Shown: positions 7,561-17,567, counted from the first letter of the stretch. The stretch is 64,000 nucleotides of DNA from Comamonadaceae bacterium (GCA_027485235.1 JAIXRJ010000016.1:51123-115122), one strand, 5' to 3'. Program-made: numbers and translations. The notes: generated by a model from the sequence alone, not told the origin.

Positions 7561-9438
7561 ATGAACCGTTACCCGGTCTGGAAATACGCGATCATCGTGA
7601 TCGCCATGTTGCTGGGGGTGATCTACACCCTGCCCAACTTCTTTGGTGAGGCGCCTGCCGTGCAGGTGTCTTCGGCCAAAGCGACCATCAAGGTGGACAC
7701 CGGCACGCTGCAAAAAGTCGAAGCAGCGCTCCAAGCTGCGGGCTTGAGCCCGCAGAGCGTGGCGCTCGAAGGCAGCTCCATCCGGGCCCGCTTTGACAGC
7801 ACCGACAACCAACTCAAGGCCAAGGACGCGGTTCAAAAAGCCCTGATTCCCGATGTTGCCGATCCGCACTATGTGGTGGCCCTCAATTTGGTTTCGCGCT
7901 CGCCCGAATGGCTCAGCGCCTTGTACGCTTCGCCCATGTATTTGGGTCTGGACTTGCGCGGCGGCGTGCATTTCATGCTGCAAGTGGACATGCAGGCGGC
8001 CTTGACGCAGCGCGTGGAGTCGCTCACCGGTGACTTGCGCAGCTTGATGCGTGAAAAAGACATTCGCCACGGCGGCATCACCCGCAATGGTCAAAACGTC
8101 GAGATCCGCCTGCGGGATGCGCAGCAACTCGAAGCGGCCAAACGCTTGTTGTCGGCACAGTTTCCTGACTTGCAGGCCCAGGTCGTGGCCGAAGGCAGCG
8201 AATTCCGCTTGATTGCCAGCAACAAACCTGAAGCTGCCCGCCGGCTGCAAGAGCAGGCTTTGAAGCAAAACATCACCACCTTGCACAACCGGATCAACGA
8301 GCTGGGCGTGGCCGAGCCGGTGATCCAGCAGCAGGGTCTGGACCGCATCGTGGTGCAGCTGCCCGGCGTGCAGGACACGGCCAAGGCCAAAGACATTCTG
8401 GGCCGCACCGCCACCCTGGAAGTGCGCATGGTGGACGAGAGCGCCGAAGCGCGTGCGGCCGAACAAGGTGGCATGGTGCCCTTTGGCACCGAGCGTTATC
8501 TGGAGCGCGAGGGCCGCCCCCTGATCGTCAAAAAGCAGGTGGTGCTCACGGGGGACAACCTGACCGACGCCCAGCCCGGTTTTGACGGGCAGACGCAAGA
8601 GCCCGTGGTCAATCTGACGCTGGACGCCAAGGGCGCTCGCATTTTCAAGGACGTGACGCGCGACAACGTGGGCAAGCGCATGGCCATCTTGCTGTTTGAA
8701 AAAGGCAAGGGCGAGGTCGTCACCGCGCCCGTGATCCGCTCCGAAATCGGTGGCGGTCGGGTGCAGATTTCGGGCCGCATGACCACCGCTGAAGCCAATG
8801 ACACGGCGCTGCTGCTGCGTGCAGGTTCTCTGGCCGCGCCGATGGAAATCATCGAAGAGCGCACCATTGGCCCCAGCTTGGGTGCTGAAAACATCGCCAA
8901 GGGCTTCAACAGCGTGACCTGGGGTTTCCTGGTCATCGTGGCCTTCATGGTCATCTACTACGCCATGTTCGGCTTGTTCTCCGGCATCGCACTGGGCGTG
9001 AACCTGTTGTTCCTGGTGGCCATCTTGTCCATGCTGCAAGCCACCCTGACCCTGCCCGGCATGGCCGCGATGGCGCTGGCCTTGGGCATGGCGATCGACT
9101 CGAACGTGTTGATCAACGAGCGCGTGCGTGAAGAGTTGCGCAACGGTGTGAGCCCGCAAGCGGCCATCCACGCCGGTTACGACCGCGCCTGGGCCACGAT
9201 TTTGGACTCCAACATCACCACGCTGATCGCGGGTGTGGCCTTGCTGGCCTTTGGCTCCGGCCCGGTGCGCGGCTTTGCGGTGGTGCACTGCATCGGCATT
9301 CTGACCAGCATGTTCTCGGCGGTGTTTTTCTCACGCGGCCTGGTCAACCTCTGGTACGGCGGCAAGAAAAAACTCAAATCGGTGTCGATCGGCACGGTGT
9401 GGCGGCCCGAGGCGGGCACTGCGGTCAAAACCGACTGA
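7561..9438 (+). CDS. secD: protein translocase subunit SecD
   Basis: Proton-driven RND-like membrane subunit that pulls exported proteins through SecYEG. The 625-residue protein has an N-terminal transmembrane helix, a large periplasmic region starting at the family signature GLDLRGGVHFMLQVD, and a C-terminal block of five helices containing GMAIDSNVLINERVREEL, where the conserved Asp and Arg lie. Length matches SecD of other proteobacteria. The ATG at 7561 is clear. secF follows after 12 bases, so they are almost certainly cotranscribed. Confidence 0.97.
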   Translation: MNRYPVWKYAIIVIAMLLGVIYTLPNFFGEAPAVQVSSAKATIKVDTGTLQKVEAALQAAGLSPQSVALEGSSIRARFDSTDNQLKAKDAVQKALIPDVADPHYVVALNLVSRSPEWLSALYASPMYLGLDLRGGVHFMLQVDMQAALTQRVESLTGDLRSLMREKDIRHGGITRNGQNVEIRLRDAQQLEAAKRLLSAQFPDLQAQVVAEGSEFRLIASNKPEAARRLQEQALKQNITTLHNRINELGVAEPVIQQQGLDRIVVQLPGVQDTAKAKDILGRTATLEVRMVDESAEARAAEQGGMVPFGTERYLEREGRPLIVKKQVVLTGDNLTDAQPGFDGQTQEPVVNLTLDAKGARIFKDVTRDNVGKRMAILLFEKGKGEVVTAPVIRSEIGGGRVQISGRMTTAEANDTALLLRAGSLAAPMEIIEERTIGPSLGAENIAKGFNSVTWGFLVIVAFMVIYYAMFGLFSGIALGVNLLFLVAILSMLQATLTLPGMAAMALALGMAIDSNVLINERVREELRNGVSPQAAIHAGYDRAWATILDSNITTLIAGVALLAFGSGPVRGFAVVHCIGILTSMFSAVFFSRGLVNLWYGGKKKLKSVSIGTVWRPEAGTAVKTD

Positions 9439-9450
9439 GGGGAAAAGACC

Positions 9451-10401
9451 ATGGAATTGTTCAAAATCAGAAAAGACATCCCGTTCATGCGCCACGCGCT
9501 GGTGCTGAACGCGATTTCCCTCATCACTTTTGCGCTGGCGGTGTTTTTCCTGTTCAGCCGGGGGCTGCACCTGTCGGTGGAATTCACTGGCGGCACTTTG
9601 ATGGAAGTGAGCTACAGCCAAGCTGCCGACCTGCAAAAGGTGCGCGGCACGGTGGCCACACTGGGCTTTTCCGAAGTGCAGGTGCAAAACTTCGGTTCCG
9701 CACGCGATGTCATGATCCGCCTGCCTGCGCAAAAAGGCGTCAGTTCGGCTCAGCAAAGCGATAAAGTCTTGTCGGCCCTGAAAGCCAGTGAGCCCGATGT
9801 CACGCTGCGCCGCACCGAATTTGTCGGTCCGCAAGTGGGGGACGAGCTCGCCGAGGACGGCTTGAAGGCGCTGGGTTTTGTGGTGTTGGGCATCATGATT
9901 TACTTGGCCATCCGCTTCGAATGGAAGTTTGCCGTGTCGGCCATCATTGCCAACTTGCACGACGTGATCATCATCCTGGGCTTTTTCGCCTTCTTCCAGT
10001 GGGAGTTTTCGCTGGCGGTGTTGGCCGCGGTGCTGGCGGTGTTGGGTTATTCGGTGAACGAGTCGGTGGTGATTTTTGACCGGATCCGCGAGAACTTCCG
10101 CCGCTACCGCAAGATGACCACGGTTGAGGTGATTGACAACGCCATCACCTCGACCATCAGCCGCACCATCATCACCCACGGTTCCACCCAGATCATGGTG
10201 CTGTCTATGCTGCTGTTCGGTGGCGATACCTTGCACTACTTCGCCATGGCGCTGACCATTGGCATTTGCTTTGGCATTTACTCGTCGGTCTTCGTGGCCG
10301 CCGCCATTGCGATGTGGCTGGGCCTGCGGCGCGAAGACCTGATCAAGCCGATCAAGAAAGACAATGACCCCGGCGACGAAAATTCAGGCGCGGTGGTTTG
10401 A
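9451..10401 (+). CDS. secF: protein translocase subunit SecF
   Basis: Partner of SecD in the export-assisting complex, six membrane helices. The 316-residue protein shows the N-terminal helix, the short periplasmic domain opening with VEFTGGTLMEV, and the C-terminal signature GYSVNESVVIFDRIREN, equivalent to the SecD relay helix. It lies 12 bases after secD and ends before a strong terminator at 10422, closing the operon. Nothing unusual is visible. Confidence 0.97.
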   Translation: MELFKIRKDIPFMRHALVLNAISLITFALAVFFLFSRGLHLSVEFTGGTLMEVSYSQAADLQKVRGTVATLGFSEVQVQNFGSARDVMIRLPAQKGVSSAQQSDKVLSALKASEPDVTLRRTEFVGPQVGDELAEDGLKALGFVVLGIMIYLAIRFEWKFAVSAIIANLHDVIIILGFFAFFQWEFSLAVLAAVLAVLGYSVNESVVIFDRIRENFRRYRKMTTVEVIDNAITSTISRTIITHGSTQIMVLSMLLFGGDTLHYFAMALTIGICFGIYSSVFVAAAIAMWLGLRREDLIKPIKKDNDPGDENSGAVV

Positions 10402-10421
10402 GGCGGCTTCGGCTTGCGGAC

Positions 10422-10448
10422 AAGGGCACCTTCGGGTGCCCTTTGTTT
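10422..10448 (+). terminator. rho-independent terminator after secF
   Basis: A nine-base stem (AAGGGCACC / GGTGCCCTT) with a TTCG tetraloop and a T-rich tail (TTGTTTTG). dprA converges from the other side, ending at 10454. Confidence 0.85.
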
Positions 10449-10453
10449 TGTGG

Positions 10454-11602
10454 CTAGGCCCAAGTGATGCGTTGGAACAGCCCGCCGGGCAAACGGCCGA
10501 TTTGCCCCATCAACTCCAGCTCCAGCAACTGGGCTTGCAGCTGGGCTGTCGGCCAGCCGCAGCGCGCTTGCAGGGCGTCCAGGCCCACCGGGTCGTGGCC
10601 CATCAGCCCGAGCAGTTCAGGCTCGCTGTCCTGATGGGGGCTGCCAGCCTGCAGCGCCAACGGCAGCTGCGCAAAGGGGTCGGGCAGGCGCAGCTCTTCC
10701 AGCACGTCTTGAGCCGACTCCACCAATTTGGCACCTTGCTTGATCAGGGCGTGACAGCCTTTGGCCTGCGCGGAGTGGATGGAGCCCGGAATGGCCAGCA
10801 CATCGCGGCCTTGCTCGAGGGCTTGTTTGGCTGTGATGAGCGAACCCGATTGCAGGGCAGCCTCGACCACCAGGGTGGCTTGGGACAGGCCCGCGATCAG
10901 GCGGTTGCGTTTGGGGAAATTGGCGTTCAGGGGCGGGGTGCCCAGGTGGTATTCGCTCAGGAGCACGCCGCGCTCTGCAATGCGGTGCGCCAGTTCGCGG
11001 TGTTGCTGGGGGTAGACACGGTCCAGTCCGGTGCCGACCACGGCCAAAGTGGCCAGTGCTTGGGAGGACGCACCCAGCAAGGCCCCATCGTGCGCCGCCC
11101 CATCGATGCCCAGCGCAAGACCTGAGACGATGGTCAAGCCGCTGCCGGCCAGGCTGCGGGCAAATTCACGCGCATTGGCCTGACCTTGGGGCGTCGGGTT
11201 GCGGCTGCCGACCATGGCCAGACACTGCTCGGCGCGCAGTCCGTGCAGGGCAGCGGTTTGCCCCAAGGCGTAGAGCATCAGCGGGGGATCGGGGATCAGC
11301 AGCAGCGACGCCGGGTAATCGGCATCGCCCAGCGTGACCACGGCGCGGGACATGCCGGGTTCTGTGCCCTTGCGCAGCCAATCCCAGGTGTCACGCGTCA
11401 ATTCGGCCCAGCCCCCGGGCGTGCCCATGAGCTGCCGGGCTGGGTTGGCGGAGACCACTTGCCGCAAAGCCCCTTCGCTTTGTTGAAAGATGTGTGGCGG
11501 CTCGCCAAAAGCCGCCAACAGTTTGCGGGCAGTGTCGTTGCCAATGCCGACCGTCAAGGACAGCCGCAGCCATCCACCCAATTCGTCTTGCGTGCTCACC
11601 AT
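10454..11602 (-). CDS. dprA: DNA-processing protein DprA (Smf)
   Basis: Binds incoming single-stranded DNA during natural transformation and loads RecA on it. The 382-residue protein has the extended Rossmann fold of the family: VGSRNPTPQG (131-140), SGLALGIDGAAH (160-171), a GTGLDRVYP segment, FPKRNRLIAGLS, and VVEAALQSGSL. A helical N-terminal region and a C-terminal winged-helix-like domain (about 310-375) flank it. The ATG at 11602 is a clear start. Upstream on the same strand is a broken gene (11633-11890). DprA is present in most bacteria, so it suggests but does not prove competence. Confidence 0.95.
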   Translation of the reverse strand: MVSTQDELGGWLRLSLTVGIGNDTARKLLAAFGEPPHIFQQSEGALRQVVSANPARQLMGTPGGWAELTRDTWDWLRKGTEPGMSRAVVTLGDADYPASLLLIPDPPLMLYALGQTAALHGLRAEQCLAMVGSRNPTPQGQANAREFARSLAGSGLTIVSGLALGIDGAAHDGALLGASSQALATLAVVGTGLDRVYPQQHRELAHRIAERGVLLSEYHLGTPPLNANFPKRNRLIAGLSQATLVVEAALQSGSLITAKQALEQGRDVLAIPGSIHSAQAKGCHALIKQGAKLVESAQDVLEELRLPDPFAQLPLALQAGSPHQDSEPELLGLMGHDPVGLDALQARCGWPTAQLQAQLLELELMGQIGRLPGGLFQRITWA

Positions 11603-11632
11603 TGCGCTCTCCCTGTGCAGCCTTGAGGCTGT

Positions 11633-11890
11633 CTAGGGCGCATTGTGGTGGCCTCGGCCAGAGGGCGTCAAGGGCGGCGCGTCAGGGCCTGAACCGGGCG
11701 GCTCGGTGTGCAGCACGGTCTCCAGCCTCCCGTTGTCTTTCCACCCAAAACCGCGGCGCTCGCCCAGCGTTGGCATCAACGCAAAGTCCAGACCCGAGAA
11801 GTCCCAAGCCAACAAGCCCAGCAGGACCAGCAGGCTGCACAGCGCCAGATCGCGCCAGGCAGAGCGTTCGCGCGCAGGGTGGGAGCCCAT
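11633..11890 (-). pseudogene. truncated PAP2-type phosphatase remnant
   Basis: An 85-codon frame starting at ATG 11890. Its first half looks like the N-terminus of a PAP2-family membrane phosphatase: one hydrophobic helix (ALCSLLVLLGLLAWDFSGLD), then ALMPTLGERRGFGWKDN and LETVLH. After that the sequence becomes Pro/Gly-rich and stops. The catalytic KX6RP, PSGH and SRX5HX3D segments and the remaining helices are absent, and there is no room for them before dprA. Such phosphatases often sit beside eptA in related genomes, as here, where it faces eptA head to head. The family assignment is by recollection of related proteins and should be treated as probable. Confidence 0.5.
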
Positions 11891-11978
11891 GAAAAAGTCG
11901 ACAAGAGTTTCAAAAAGAAAGAAAAAATTAAACCATGGAAGACTAAAATCAGCACTTTTTTCGCCCGCTCAGCACAGC

Positions 11979-13631
11979 ATGACAAGCTTCCTCAGGAACC
12001 AGCCTTGGCACCCCACCACCTTGTTGTGGGTGTTGGCCCTGTGGCTGAGCACGGCAGGCAACCTGCCCCTGTGGCTCGCAGTCTGGCAATTGCCAGAAAC
12101 CCAAGGCTTGAAAGCGCTCACGACCTTGGGCAGCCTGATGCTGATTTTGCTGAGCATGGTCTGTGGCTTGCTGCTCCTGCTGGTTTGGCCCAAATGGCTG
12201 AAGACGGTTGGCTTGGTGTTCATGGCGATGGCCGCGGCCAGCAGCTACTTCATGCTGGCTTACCGTGTGGTGATCGATCCCAGCATGATCGCCAACGTGG
12301 TGCAAACCGATGTGCGGGAGGTGCGTGATTTGTTGTCCTGGTCCATGTTGGGCGCTTTGTTCTTGGGGCTGGTTCTGCCCGGCATGTGGTGGTGGCGTCA
12401 GCCGGTCCAGCAGCTGCCGGTTAAAGCCTTGCTGCTGCGTCAGCTGGGCTTGTTGGTGTTGGCTTGGGCCTTGGTGTTTGTTTTTGTGTGGGCCTCCTTT
12501 CAGGACTTGGCGTCGCTCATGCGCAACCACACGCAGCTGCGCTACATGGCCAACCCGTTCAACAGCGTCTACGCGGTGACGCGCCTGTTTGTGAGGCAAG
12601 CGTCCAAGGTGGTCAAACCTTTGTGGCCGATTGGCGAAGACGCCAAATTGTTGGCGATGCCAGCCTCTGCCCTTGAAGCGCCTCTGATCGTGTTGGTGGT
12701 GGGCGAGACAGTGCGTGCCGCCAACTTTGGCCTGTCCGGCTATGCCCGTCAGACCACGCCAGCCTTGCAAAAGCTCAAAGCACAAGGCGACTTGGTTTAC
12801 TTTTCCAACGTCAGCTCGTGTGGCACGAGCACCCAGACGTCGTTGCCGTGCATGTTCTCGCACTTGGGCAAGACCGCCTTCGAAAACACCGATCAGCCCT
12901 ATGAAGGCTTGCTCGACGTTTTGCAGCGTGCCGGTTTGGCCGTGCTGTGGATGGACAACCAGTCGGGCTGCAAAGGCATTTGCAACCGGGTGGCCAAGTG
13001 GGAAACCCAGGCGCTGAAGGTGCCTGAGCTTTGTCAAGACGGCGAATGCTTGGACGAAATCATGCTGCAAGAATTGCCCAAGCGGTTGGCTTTGCTGGAT
13101 CCGCTCAAGCGCGCCAAGGGGACGGTGGTGGTGATGCACCAGATGGGCAGCCATGGGCCGGCCTACTACAAACGTTCGCCGCAAGCCATCAAACAGTTCA
13201 TGCCCGAGTGCCAAAGCAGCGCGCTGCAAAACTGTCCGGCCGAGCAGATCGTGAACGCCTATGACAACTCGGTGCTGTATGCCGACCATTTTGTGGCCCA
13301 AACCGTCCAGTGGCTTGAGGCCCAGACCCGCCCTACGGCCCTGATGTATGTGTCGGACCATGGCGAGTCGCTGGGCGAGAAGGGTTTGTACCTGCACGGC
13401 ATGCCTTACCGCTTGGCCCCGCGCGAACAGACCCATGTGCCCATGTTGGCGTGGCTGTCCAAGCCCATGCAACAACAGCGCGGTTGGCGCATGGCGTGTG
13501 TGCAGGGTCAAGCCGAGAAGCCCTGGTCCCATGACAACTTGTTTCACACCATGTTGGACCTGAGCCAAGTCTCGACGGCCCTGGCCAAGCCGGCGCTGAA
13601 CATCTTTGCCGCTTGTGCGCCTGGCCGTTGA
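11979..13631 (+). CDS. eptA: phosphoethanolamine-lipid A transferase, EptA family
   Basis: Inner-membrane enzyme that transfers phosphoethanolamine from phosphatidylethanolamine to lipid A on the periplasmic side, lowering surface charge and polymyxin binding. The 550-residue protein has five N-terminal transmembrane helices (within about 12-175) and a sulfatase-fold domain: VVGETVRAANFGLSGY with the nucleophilic Thr (about 244), NVSSCGTSTQTSLPCMFS, MHQMGSHGP and SDHGESLGE with metal ligands, and paired cysteines. I chose ATG 11979; an in-frame ATG at 11889 would add 30 basic residues. It is divergent from the PAP2 remnant. No two-component system is adjacent. Confidence 0.9.
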   Translation: MTSFLRNQPWHPTTLLWVLALWLSTAGNLPLWLAVWQLPETQGLKALTTLGSLMLILLSMVCGLLLLLVWPKWLKTVGLVFMAMAAASSYFMLAYRVVIDPSMIANVVQTDVREVRDLLSWSMLGALFLGLVLPGMWWWRQPVQQLPVKALLLRQLGLLVLAWALVFVFVWASFQDLASLMRNHTQLRYMANPFNSVYAVTRLFVRQASKVVKPLWPIGEDAKLLAMPASALEAPLIVLVVGETVRAANFGLSGYARQTTPALQKLKAQGDLVYFSNVSSCGTSTQTSLPCMFSHLGKTAFENTDQPYEGLLDVLQRAGLAVLWMDNQSGCKGICNRVAKWETQALKVPELCQDGECLDEIMLQELPKRLALLDPLKRAKGTVVVMHQMGSHGPAYYKRSPQAIKQFMPECQSSALQNCPAEQIVNAYDNSVLYADHFVAQTVQWLEAQTRPTALMYVSDHGESLGEKGLYLHGMPYRLAPREQTHVPMLAWLSKPMQQQRGWRMACVQGQAEKPWSHDNLFHTMLDLSQVSTALAKPALNIFAACAPGR

Positions 13632-13696
13632 ACGGCAAGCCCATCCGAAAATAGGGACAATAGGGCATCGGTTTTGACCTTTGCTCTATTTGAAAC

Positions 13697-14203
13697 ATGG
13701 CCCTGCTTCCTATCCTTTGCTACCCCGACCCCCGCCTGCACAAGGTGGCCCAACCCGTGCAGGTGGTGGACGCGCGCGTGCACGCCCTGATCGACGACAT
13801 GCTGGAGACCATGTACGAGGCCAGTGGCATTGGCTTGGCCGCCACCCAAATCGATGTGCACGAGCGCCTGGTGGTGATCGACACTTCTGAAGAGCGCAAC
13901 CAACCGATCGTGCTGATCAACCCCGAGATCACCTGGATGGGCGATGAGCGCGTGAAGGGCGAAGAGGGCTGCCTGTCGGTGCCGGGCATCTACGACGGCG
14001 TCGAGCGTGCCACGGCCGTCAAGGTGGCGGCCCTGGACCGCAGCGGCCAACACCGCACCCTTGAGGCCGAGGGCATGCTGGCCATCTGCATCCAGCACGA
14101 GTTGGACCACCTGATGGGCAAGGTGTTTGTGGAATACCTCTCGCCGCTCAAACAAGGCCGCATCAAGACCAAGATGGTCAAAGCCCAAAAAGCCGAGCGC
14201 TGA
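13697..14203 (+). CDS. def: peptide deformylase
   Basis: Removes the formyl group from N-terminal Met of new proteins; Fe2+ or Zn2+ enzyme in the cytosol. The 168-residue protein has all three motifs: GIGLAATQ (44-51), EGCLS (90-94, metal Cys) and QHELDHL (133-139, two metal His and the catalytic Glu). It is followed by fmt after seven bases, the classical def-fmt pair that adds and removes the formyl group. The ATG at 13697 is the only sensible start. Confidence 0.97.
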   Translation: MALLPILCYPDPRLHKVAQPVQVVDARVHALIDDMLETMYEASGIGLAATQIDVHERLVVIDTSEERNQPIVLINPEITWMGDERVKGEEGCLSVPGIYDGVERATAVKVAALDRSGQHRTLEAEGMLAICIQHELDHLMGKVFVEYLSPLKQGRIKTKMVKAQKAER

Positions 14204-14210
14204 GCACGGC

Positions 14211-15173
14211 ATGCGGTTGATTTTTGCGGGCACGCCCGAATTTGCCCAGGTGGCCATGGCCGCCTTGCACGCGGCGGGTCACGAGATCGTGCTGGTGCTC
14301 TCCCAACCCGACCGCCCTGCGGGGCGCGGCATGAAGCTGCAGGCCTCACCCGTCAAGCAATGGGCTTTGGACCACGCGGTGCCGGTGGCCCAGCCACGCA
14401 GTTTGCGGCTGGACGGCAAATACCCCGAAGACGCGGCAGCCGCGCGACAGATTCTGCTGGACGCCCAAGCCGATGCCATGGTCGTGGCGGCTTACGGCTT
14501 GATCCTGCCGCAGTGGGTGCTGGACTTGCCGCCCAAAGGGTGCCTCAACATCCACGCTTCTTTGTTGCCGCGCTGGCGCGGGGCAGCGCCGATCCACCGT
14601 GCCATCGAGGCGGGCGACACGCAAACCGGCATCACCATCATGCAGATGGACGCGGGCTTGGACACCGGCGACATGCTGTTGGTCTGGCCTTGCCCCATCG
14701 CGCCCACCGACACCACGGCCGTCCTGCACGACCGCCTGGCCGAGCTGGGCGGGCAGGCCATCGTGCAGGCGCTGACTTCGCTCGACGCCTTGCCGCACCA
14801 GCCGCAACCCGAAGAAGGCGTGACGTATGCACACAAGATCGACAAAGCCGAAGCCGCGCTCGACTGGGCTTTGCCCGCCGAAGTGTTGGCGCGCCGTATC
14901 CGGGCCTTTGACCCCTTCCCGGGCATGACGGTGCCATTGGCCACTGCCACGGGCGTGGAAACCTTGAAGCTCTGGCAAGCCGTGGCCGAAGCCGCCGTGC
15001 AGACCGCCGAGCCAGGCACCGTGCTCAGCGCCGATGCTTCGGGCGTGCGCGTGGCCTGTGGTGAAGGCCAGCTGCGCTTGACGCAATTGCAGCGCCCTGG
15101 TGGCAAGCGCCTGGGCGCTTCCGACTTTTTGCGTGGCTGCCCCTTGCAGCCCGGTCAGCGTTTGGTGGCCTGA
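14211..15173 (+). CDS. fmt: methionyl-tRNA formyltransferase
   Basis: Formylates initiator Met-tRNA using 10-formyl-tetrahydrofolate. The 320-residue protein starts [12 protein letters not shown] and shows the catalytic Asn-His-Asp set in [16 protein letters not shown] and MDAGLDTGD. The C-terminal OB-like domain begins around residue 205. The ATG at 14211 is seven bases after the def stop. Its stop overlaps the start of azlC by one base (TGATG), so translation of the transporter pair is coupled to it. Confidence 0.96.
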   Translation: MRLIFAGTPEFAQVAMAALHAAGHEIVLVLSQPDRPAGRGMKLQASPVKQWALDHAVPVAQPRSLRLDGKYPEDAAAARQILLDAQADAMVVAAYGLILPQWVLDLPPKGCLNIHASLLPRWRGAAPIHRAIEAGDTQTGITIMQMDAGLDTGDMLLVWPCPIAPTDTTAVLHDRLAELGGQAIVQALTSLDALPHQPQPEEGVTYAHKIDKAEAALDWALPAEVLARRIRAFDPFPGMTVPLATATGVETLKLWQAVAEAAVQTAEPGTVLSADASGVRVACGEGQLRLTQLQRPGGKRLGASDFLRGCPLQPGQRLVA

Positions 15174-15904
15174 TGTTTTTCAGGCCCACGCTCTACCGCC
15201 GCGCCGAGTTTTGGCAAGGTCTGCGCGACCTGGCCCCTCAAGCGCCGGGGGTGGCCGCCTGGGGCCTGATGACGGGCGTGGCCATGGTCAAGTCGGGCAT
15301 GAGCGTGTTCGAGGCCGTGGCCATGACCATGCTGGTGTTCGCGGGCAGCTCGCAGCTGGCGGCCATTCCACTCTTGGTGGCCGGGGCCCCAGCTTGGGTG
15401 ATTTTGGCCACCGGTTTTTGCGTGAACCTGCGCTTTGTGGTGTTCAGCCTGCACCTGCGGCCGTATTTGATGCACTTGCCGCGCTGGCAGCGCATGTGCC
15501 ATGGCTACTTCACGGCCGACATCACGTACGTGCTGTTCATCCGCCAATACCCGCACCCCGGCAGCACAAACGCCGAGCGCACGGGGCAAGAGGCCTATCT
15601 GGCGGGCAACTATTTTCTGAACTGGGGCAGCTGGATCGTGGCCAGTTTGTTGGGCGTGGGCTTGGCCCATTTGATCCCGCCCGAGTGGGGTTTGGGCTTT
15701 GCAGGCATCTTGTGCCTGTTGGGCATCCAGTGTTCGTTGGCCAGCTCGCGCATGCGCATGCTCTCGGCCGCTGTGGCGGGCGTGGCCGCGGTGATCGCCT
15801 ACAACCTGCCGCTCAAACTCAACATCGTCGTGGCCATTGCCGTGGCGGTGATTTTGTGCCTCACGGTCGAAAAAATCCGGCCAACACCCAAGGCGGCGGC
15901 ATGA
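15173..15904 (+). CDS. azlC: AzlC family branched-chain amino acid exporter, large subunit
   Basis: Large membrane subunit of an AzlCD/YgaZH-type exporter for branched-chain amino acids or analogues. The 243-residue protein has the family features: GVAAWGLMTGVAM, FAGSSQLAAIPLL, NLRFVVFSLHLRP, and a hydrophobic C-terminal half with several helices. The start codon overlaps the fmt stop, and its own stop overlaps the azlD start (ATGA). Substrate is by family only. Confidence 0.9.
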   Translation: MFFRPTLYRRAEFWQGLRDLAPQAPGVAAWGLMTGVAMVKSGMSVFEAVAMTMLVFAGSSQLAAIPLLVAGAPAWVILATGFCVNLRFVVFSLHLRPYLMHLPRWQRMCHGYFTADITYVLFIRQYPHPGSTNAERTGQEAYLAGNYFLNWGSWIVASLLGVGLAHLIPPEWGLGFAGILCLLGIQCSLASSRMRMLSAAVAGVAAVIAYNLPLKLNIVVAIAVAVILCLTVEKIRPTPKAAA

Positions 15905-16236
15905 ACGGCACCGACCTGTGGACTTTGGCTGTCATCGTGGGTTTGGCCGTGGTGACGGTGGTGGCCCGCAGTTTCTTTTTCATTTCCAGCCAGTCCTGGC
16001 AGCTGCCCGGCTGGGCGCAACGCGGTTTGCAGTACGCCCCCATTGCCGCCTTGTCGGCGGTGGTCATTCCTGAAATCATCACGGTGCAAGGGGAATTGGT
16101 CAGCACCTGGCAAGATGCCCGTTTGTACGCGGCCGCGGTGGGTGTTGCCGCTTACTTTTGGCGGCGCGATGTGCTGATCACGATCCTGGCGGGCATGGCG
16201 GTGTACCTGCCCCTGCATCTGGGGCTGGGCTGGTGA
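15901..16236 (+). CDS. azlD: AzlD family branched-chain amino acid exporter, small subunit
   Basis: Small partner of AzlC, 111 residues with four predicted helices. The N-terminus (MNGTDLWTLAVIVGLAVV), RSFFFIS, YAPIAALSAVVIPEI and the closing ILAGMAVYLPLHLGLG are typical of AzlD proteins. The ATG at 15901 overlaps the azlC stop by four bases, so the two subunits should be made together. It ends the def-fmt-azlC-azlD run; the pgk promoter follows. Confidence 0.88.
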   Translation: MNGTDLWTLAVIVGLAVVTVVARSFFFISSQSWQLPGWAQRGLQYAPIAALSAVVIPEIITVQGELVSTWQDARLYAAAVGVAAYFWRRDVLITILAGMAVYLPLHLGLGW

Positions 16237-16310
16237 GTCGGGCTGCGACCGCCTGCAGCCCCCAGCCCTGTGCGTGAATTTTTGCGAACTTTCTTTTGCC
16301 CACTGTTTTT

Positions 16311-16316
16311 TATAAT
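16311..16316 (+). promoter_or_regulatory. -10 box of the pgk promoter
   Basis: A perfect TATAAT in a T-rich patch, 37 bases before the pgk start. The -35 region is poor (TTGCCC lies only nine bases upstream, TTGCGA 23). Confidence 0.55.
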
Positions 16317-16352
16317 TGCGCCCAGTTTCCCGATACAAGACAAGTCCTTCCC

Positions 16353-17567
16353 ATGAACGTCATCCGTTTTTCCGAACTCTGTGCCAAAGGCCAAGCCGCT
16401 GGGCAACGCGTTTTCATCCGCGCAGACTTGAATGTGCCGCAAGCCGATGACGGCAGCATCACCGAAGACACCCGCGTGCGCGCCAGTGTGCCCTGTATCC
16501 AGATGGCGCTGGACGCGGGTGCGGCCGTGATGGTGACCTCGCACTTGGGGCGCCCAACCGAGGGTGCTTTCAAACCCGAAGACTCGCTGGCCCCGGTGGC
16601 CCAGCGCCTGAGTGAGTTGCTCGGCCGCGATGTGCCCTTGGTGGCCGACTGGGTGGACGGTGTGACCGTCGCCCCCGGCCAGGTGGTGCTGCTGGAGAAC
16701 TGCCGCGTCAACCAGGGTGAGAAGAAAAACAGCGAAGCACTGGCCCGCAAGCTGGCCCAACTCTGCGACATCTACGTGAACGACGCCTTTGGCACCGCCC
16801 ACCGCGCGGAAGGCACCACCTATGGCATCGCCCAGTTCGCGCCCATTGCCTGCGCCGGTCCCTTGCTGGCGGCCGAAATCGACGCCATTGGCAAAGCCCT
16901 GGCCAACCCCAAGCGCCCGCTGGCCGCCATCGTGGCGGGCAGCAAGGTGTCGACCAAACTGACCATCTTGAAGAGCTTGTCCAACAACGTGGACCAGCTC
17001 ATCGTGGGCGGAGGCATCGCCAACACCTTCATGCTGGCGGCCGGTCTGAAGATCGGCAAGAGCCTGGCCGAAGCCGATCTGGTGGACGAGGCCAAAGCGG
17101 TGATTGAGGCCATGCGGGCAAGGGGCGAGCAACTGGGCGACGCCAGCATCGCGGTACCGATCCCGACCGATGTGGTGGTGGCCAAGACCTTTGCGGCTGA
17201 CGCGGTGGCCACGGTGAAAAAAGCGACCGAAGTGGCCGACGACGACATGATCCTGGACATCGGTCCCGAGACCGCAGCGCGATGGGCGGCCCAGCTGAAG
17301 CAGGCGGGCACGATTGTCTGGAACGGCCCGGTGGGTGTGTTCGAGTTTGACCAGTTCGCGCACGGCACCCAAGTCATCGCCCAAGCCATCGCCGAGTCGA
17401 GCGCCTTCAGCATTGCTGGCGGTGGCGACACCTTGGCGGCGATTGCCAAATACGGCATCGAAAAGCAAGTGGGTTACATCTCGACCGGCGGTGGCGCCTT
17501 CCTGGAAATCCTGGAAGGCAAGACCTTGCCCGCGTTCGAGATCCTGATGAAACGCGCAGCGGCCTGA
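16353..17567 (+). CDS. pgk: phosphoglycerate kinase
   Basis: Interconverts 1,3-bisphosphoglycerate plus ADP and 3-phosphoglycerate plus ATP. The 404-residue protein carries RADLNVP near the N-terminus, [16 protein letters not shown], an [21 protein letters not shown] stretch, and WNGPVGVFE plus GGGDTLAAI in the nucleotide-binding C-terminal domain. The ATG at 16353 is 37 bases from a TATAAT box. A strong bidirectional terminator follows. Length is normal for bacterial Pgk. Confidence 0.97.
   Translation: MNVIRFSELCAKGQAAGQRVFIRADLNVPQADDGSITEDTRVRASVPCIQMALDAGAAVMVTSHLGRPTEGAFKPEDSLAPVAQRLSELLGRDVPLVADWVDGVTVAPGQVVLLENCRVNQGEKKNSEALARKLAQLCDIYVNDAFGTAHRAEGTTYGIAQFAPIACAGPLLAAEIDAIGKALANPKRPLAAIVAGSKVSTKLTILKSLSNNVDQLIVGGGIANTFMLAAGLKIGKSLAEADLVDEAKAVIEAMRARGEQLGDASIAVPIPTDVVVAKTFAADAVATVKKATEVADDDMILDIGPETAARWAAQLKQAGTIVWNGPVGVFEFDQFAHGTQVIAQAIAESSAFSIAGGGDTLAAIAKYGIEKQVGYISTGGGAFLEILEGKTLPAFEILMKRAAA

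Noticed and set aside
7540..9288. Minus-strand frame of about 580 codons opposite secD
   Set aside because: Composition is His/Gln/Gly-rich with no motif, as is typical of the antisense of GC-rich genes, and secD is certain.
11949..13568. Minus-strand frame opposite eptA
   Set aside because: No domains, skewed composition, and complete overlap with the confident eptA gene.
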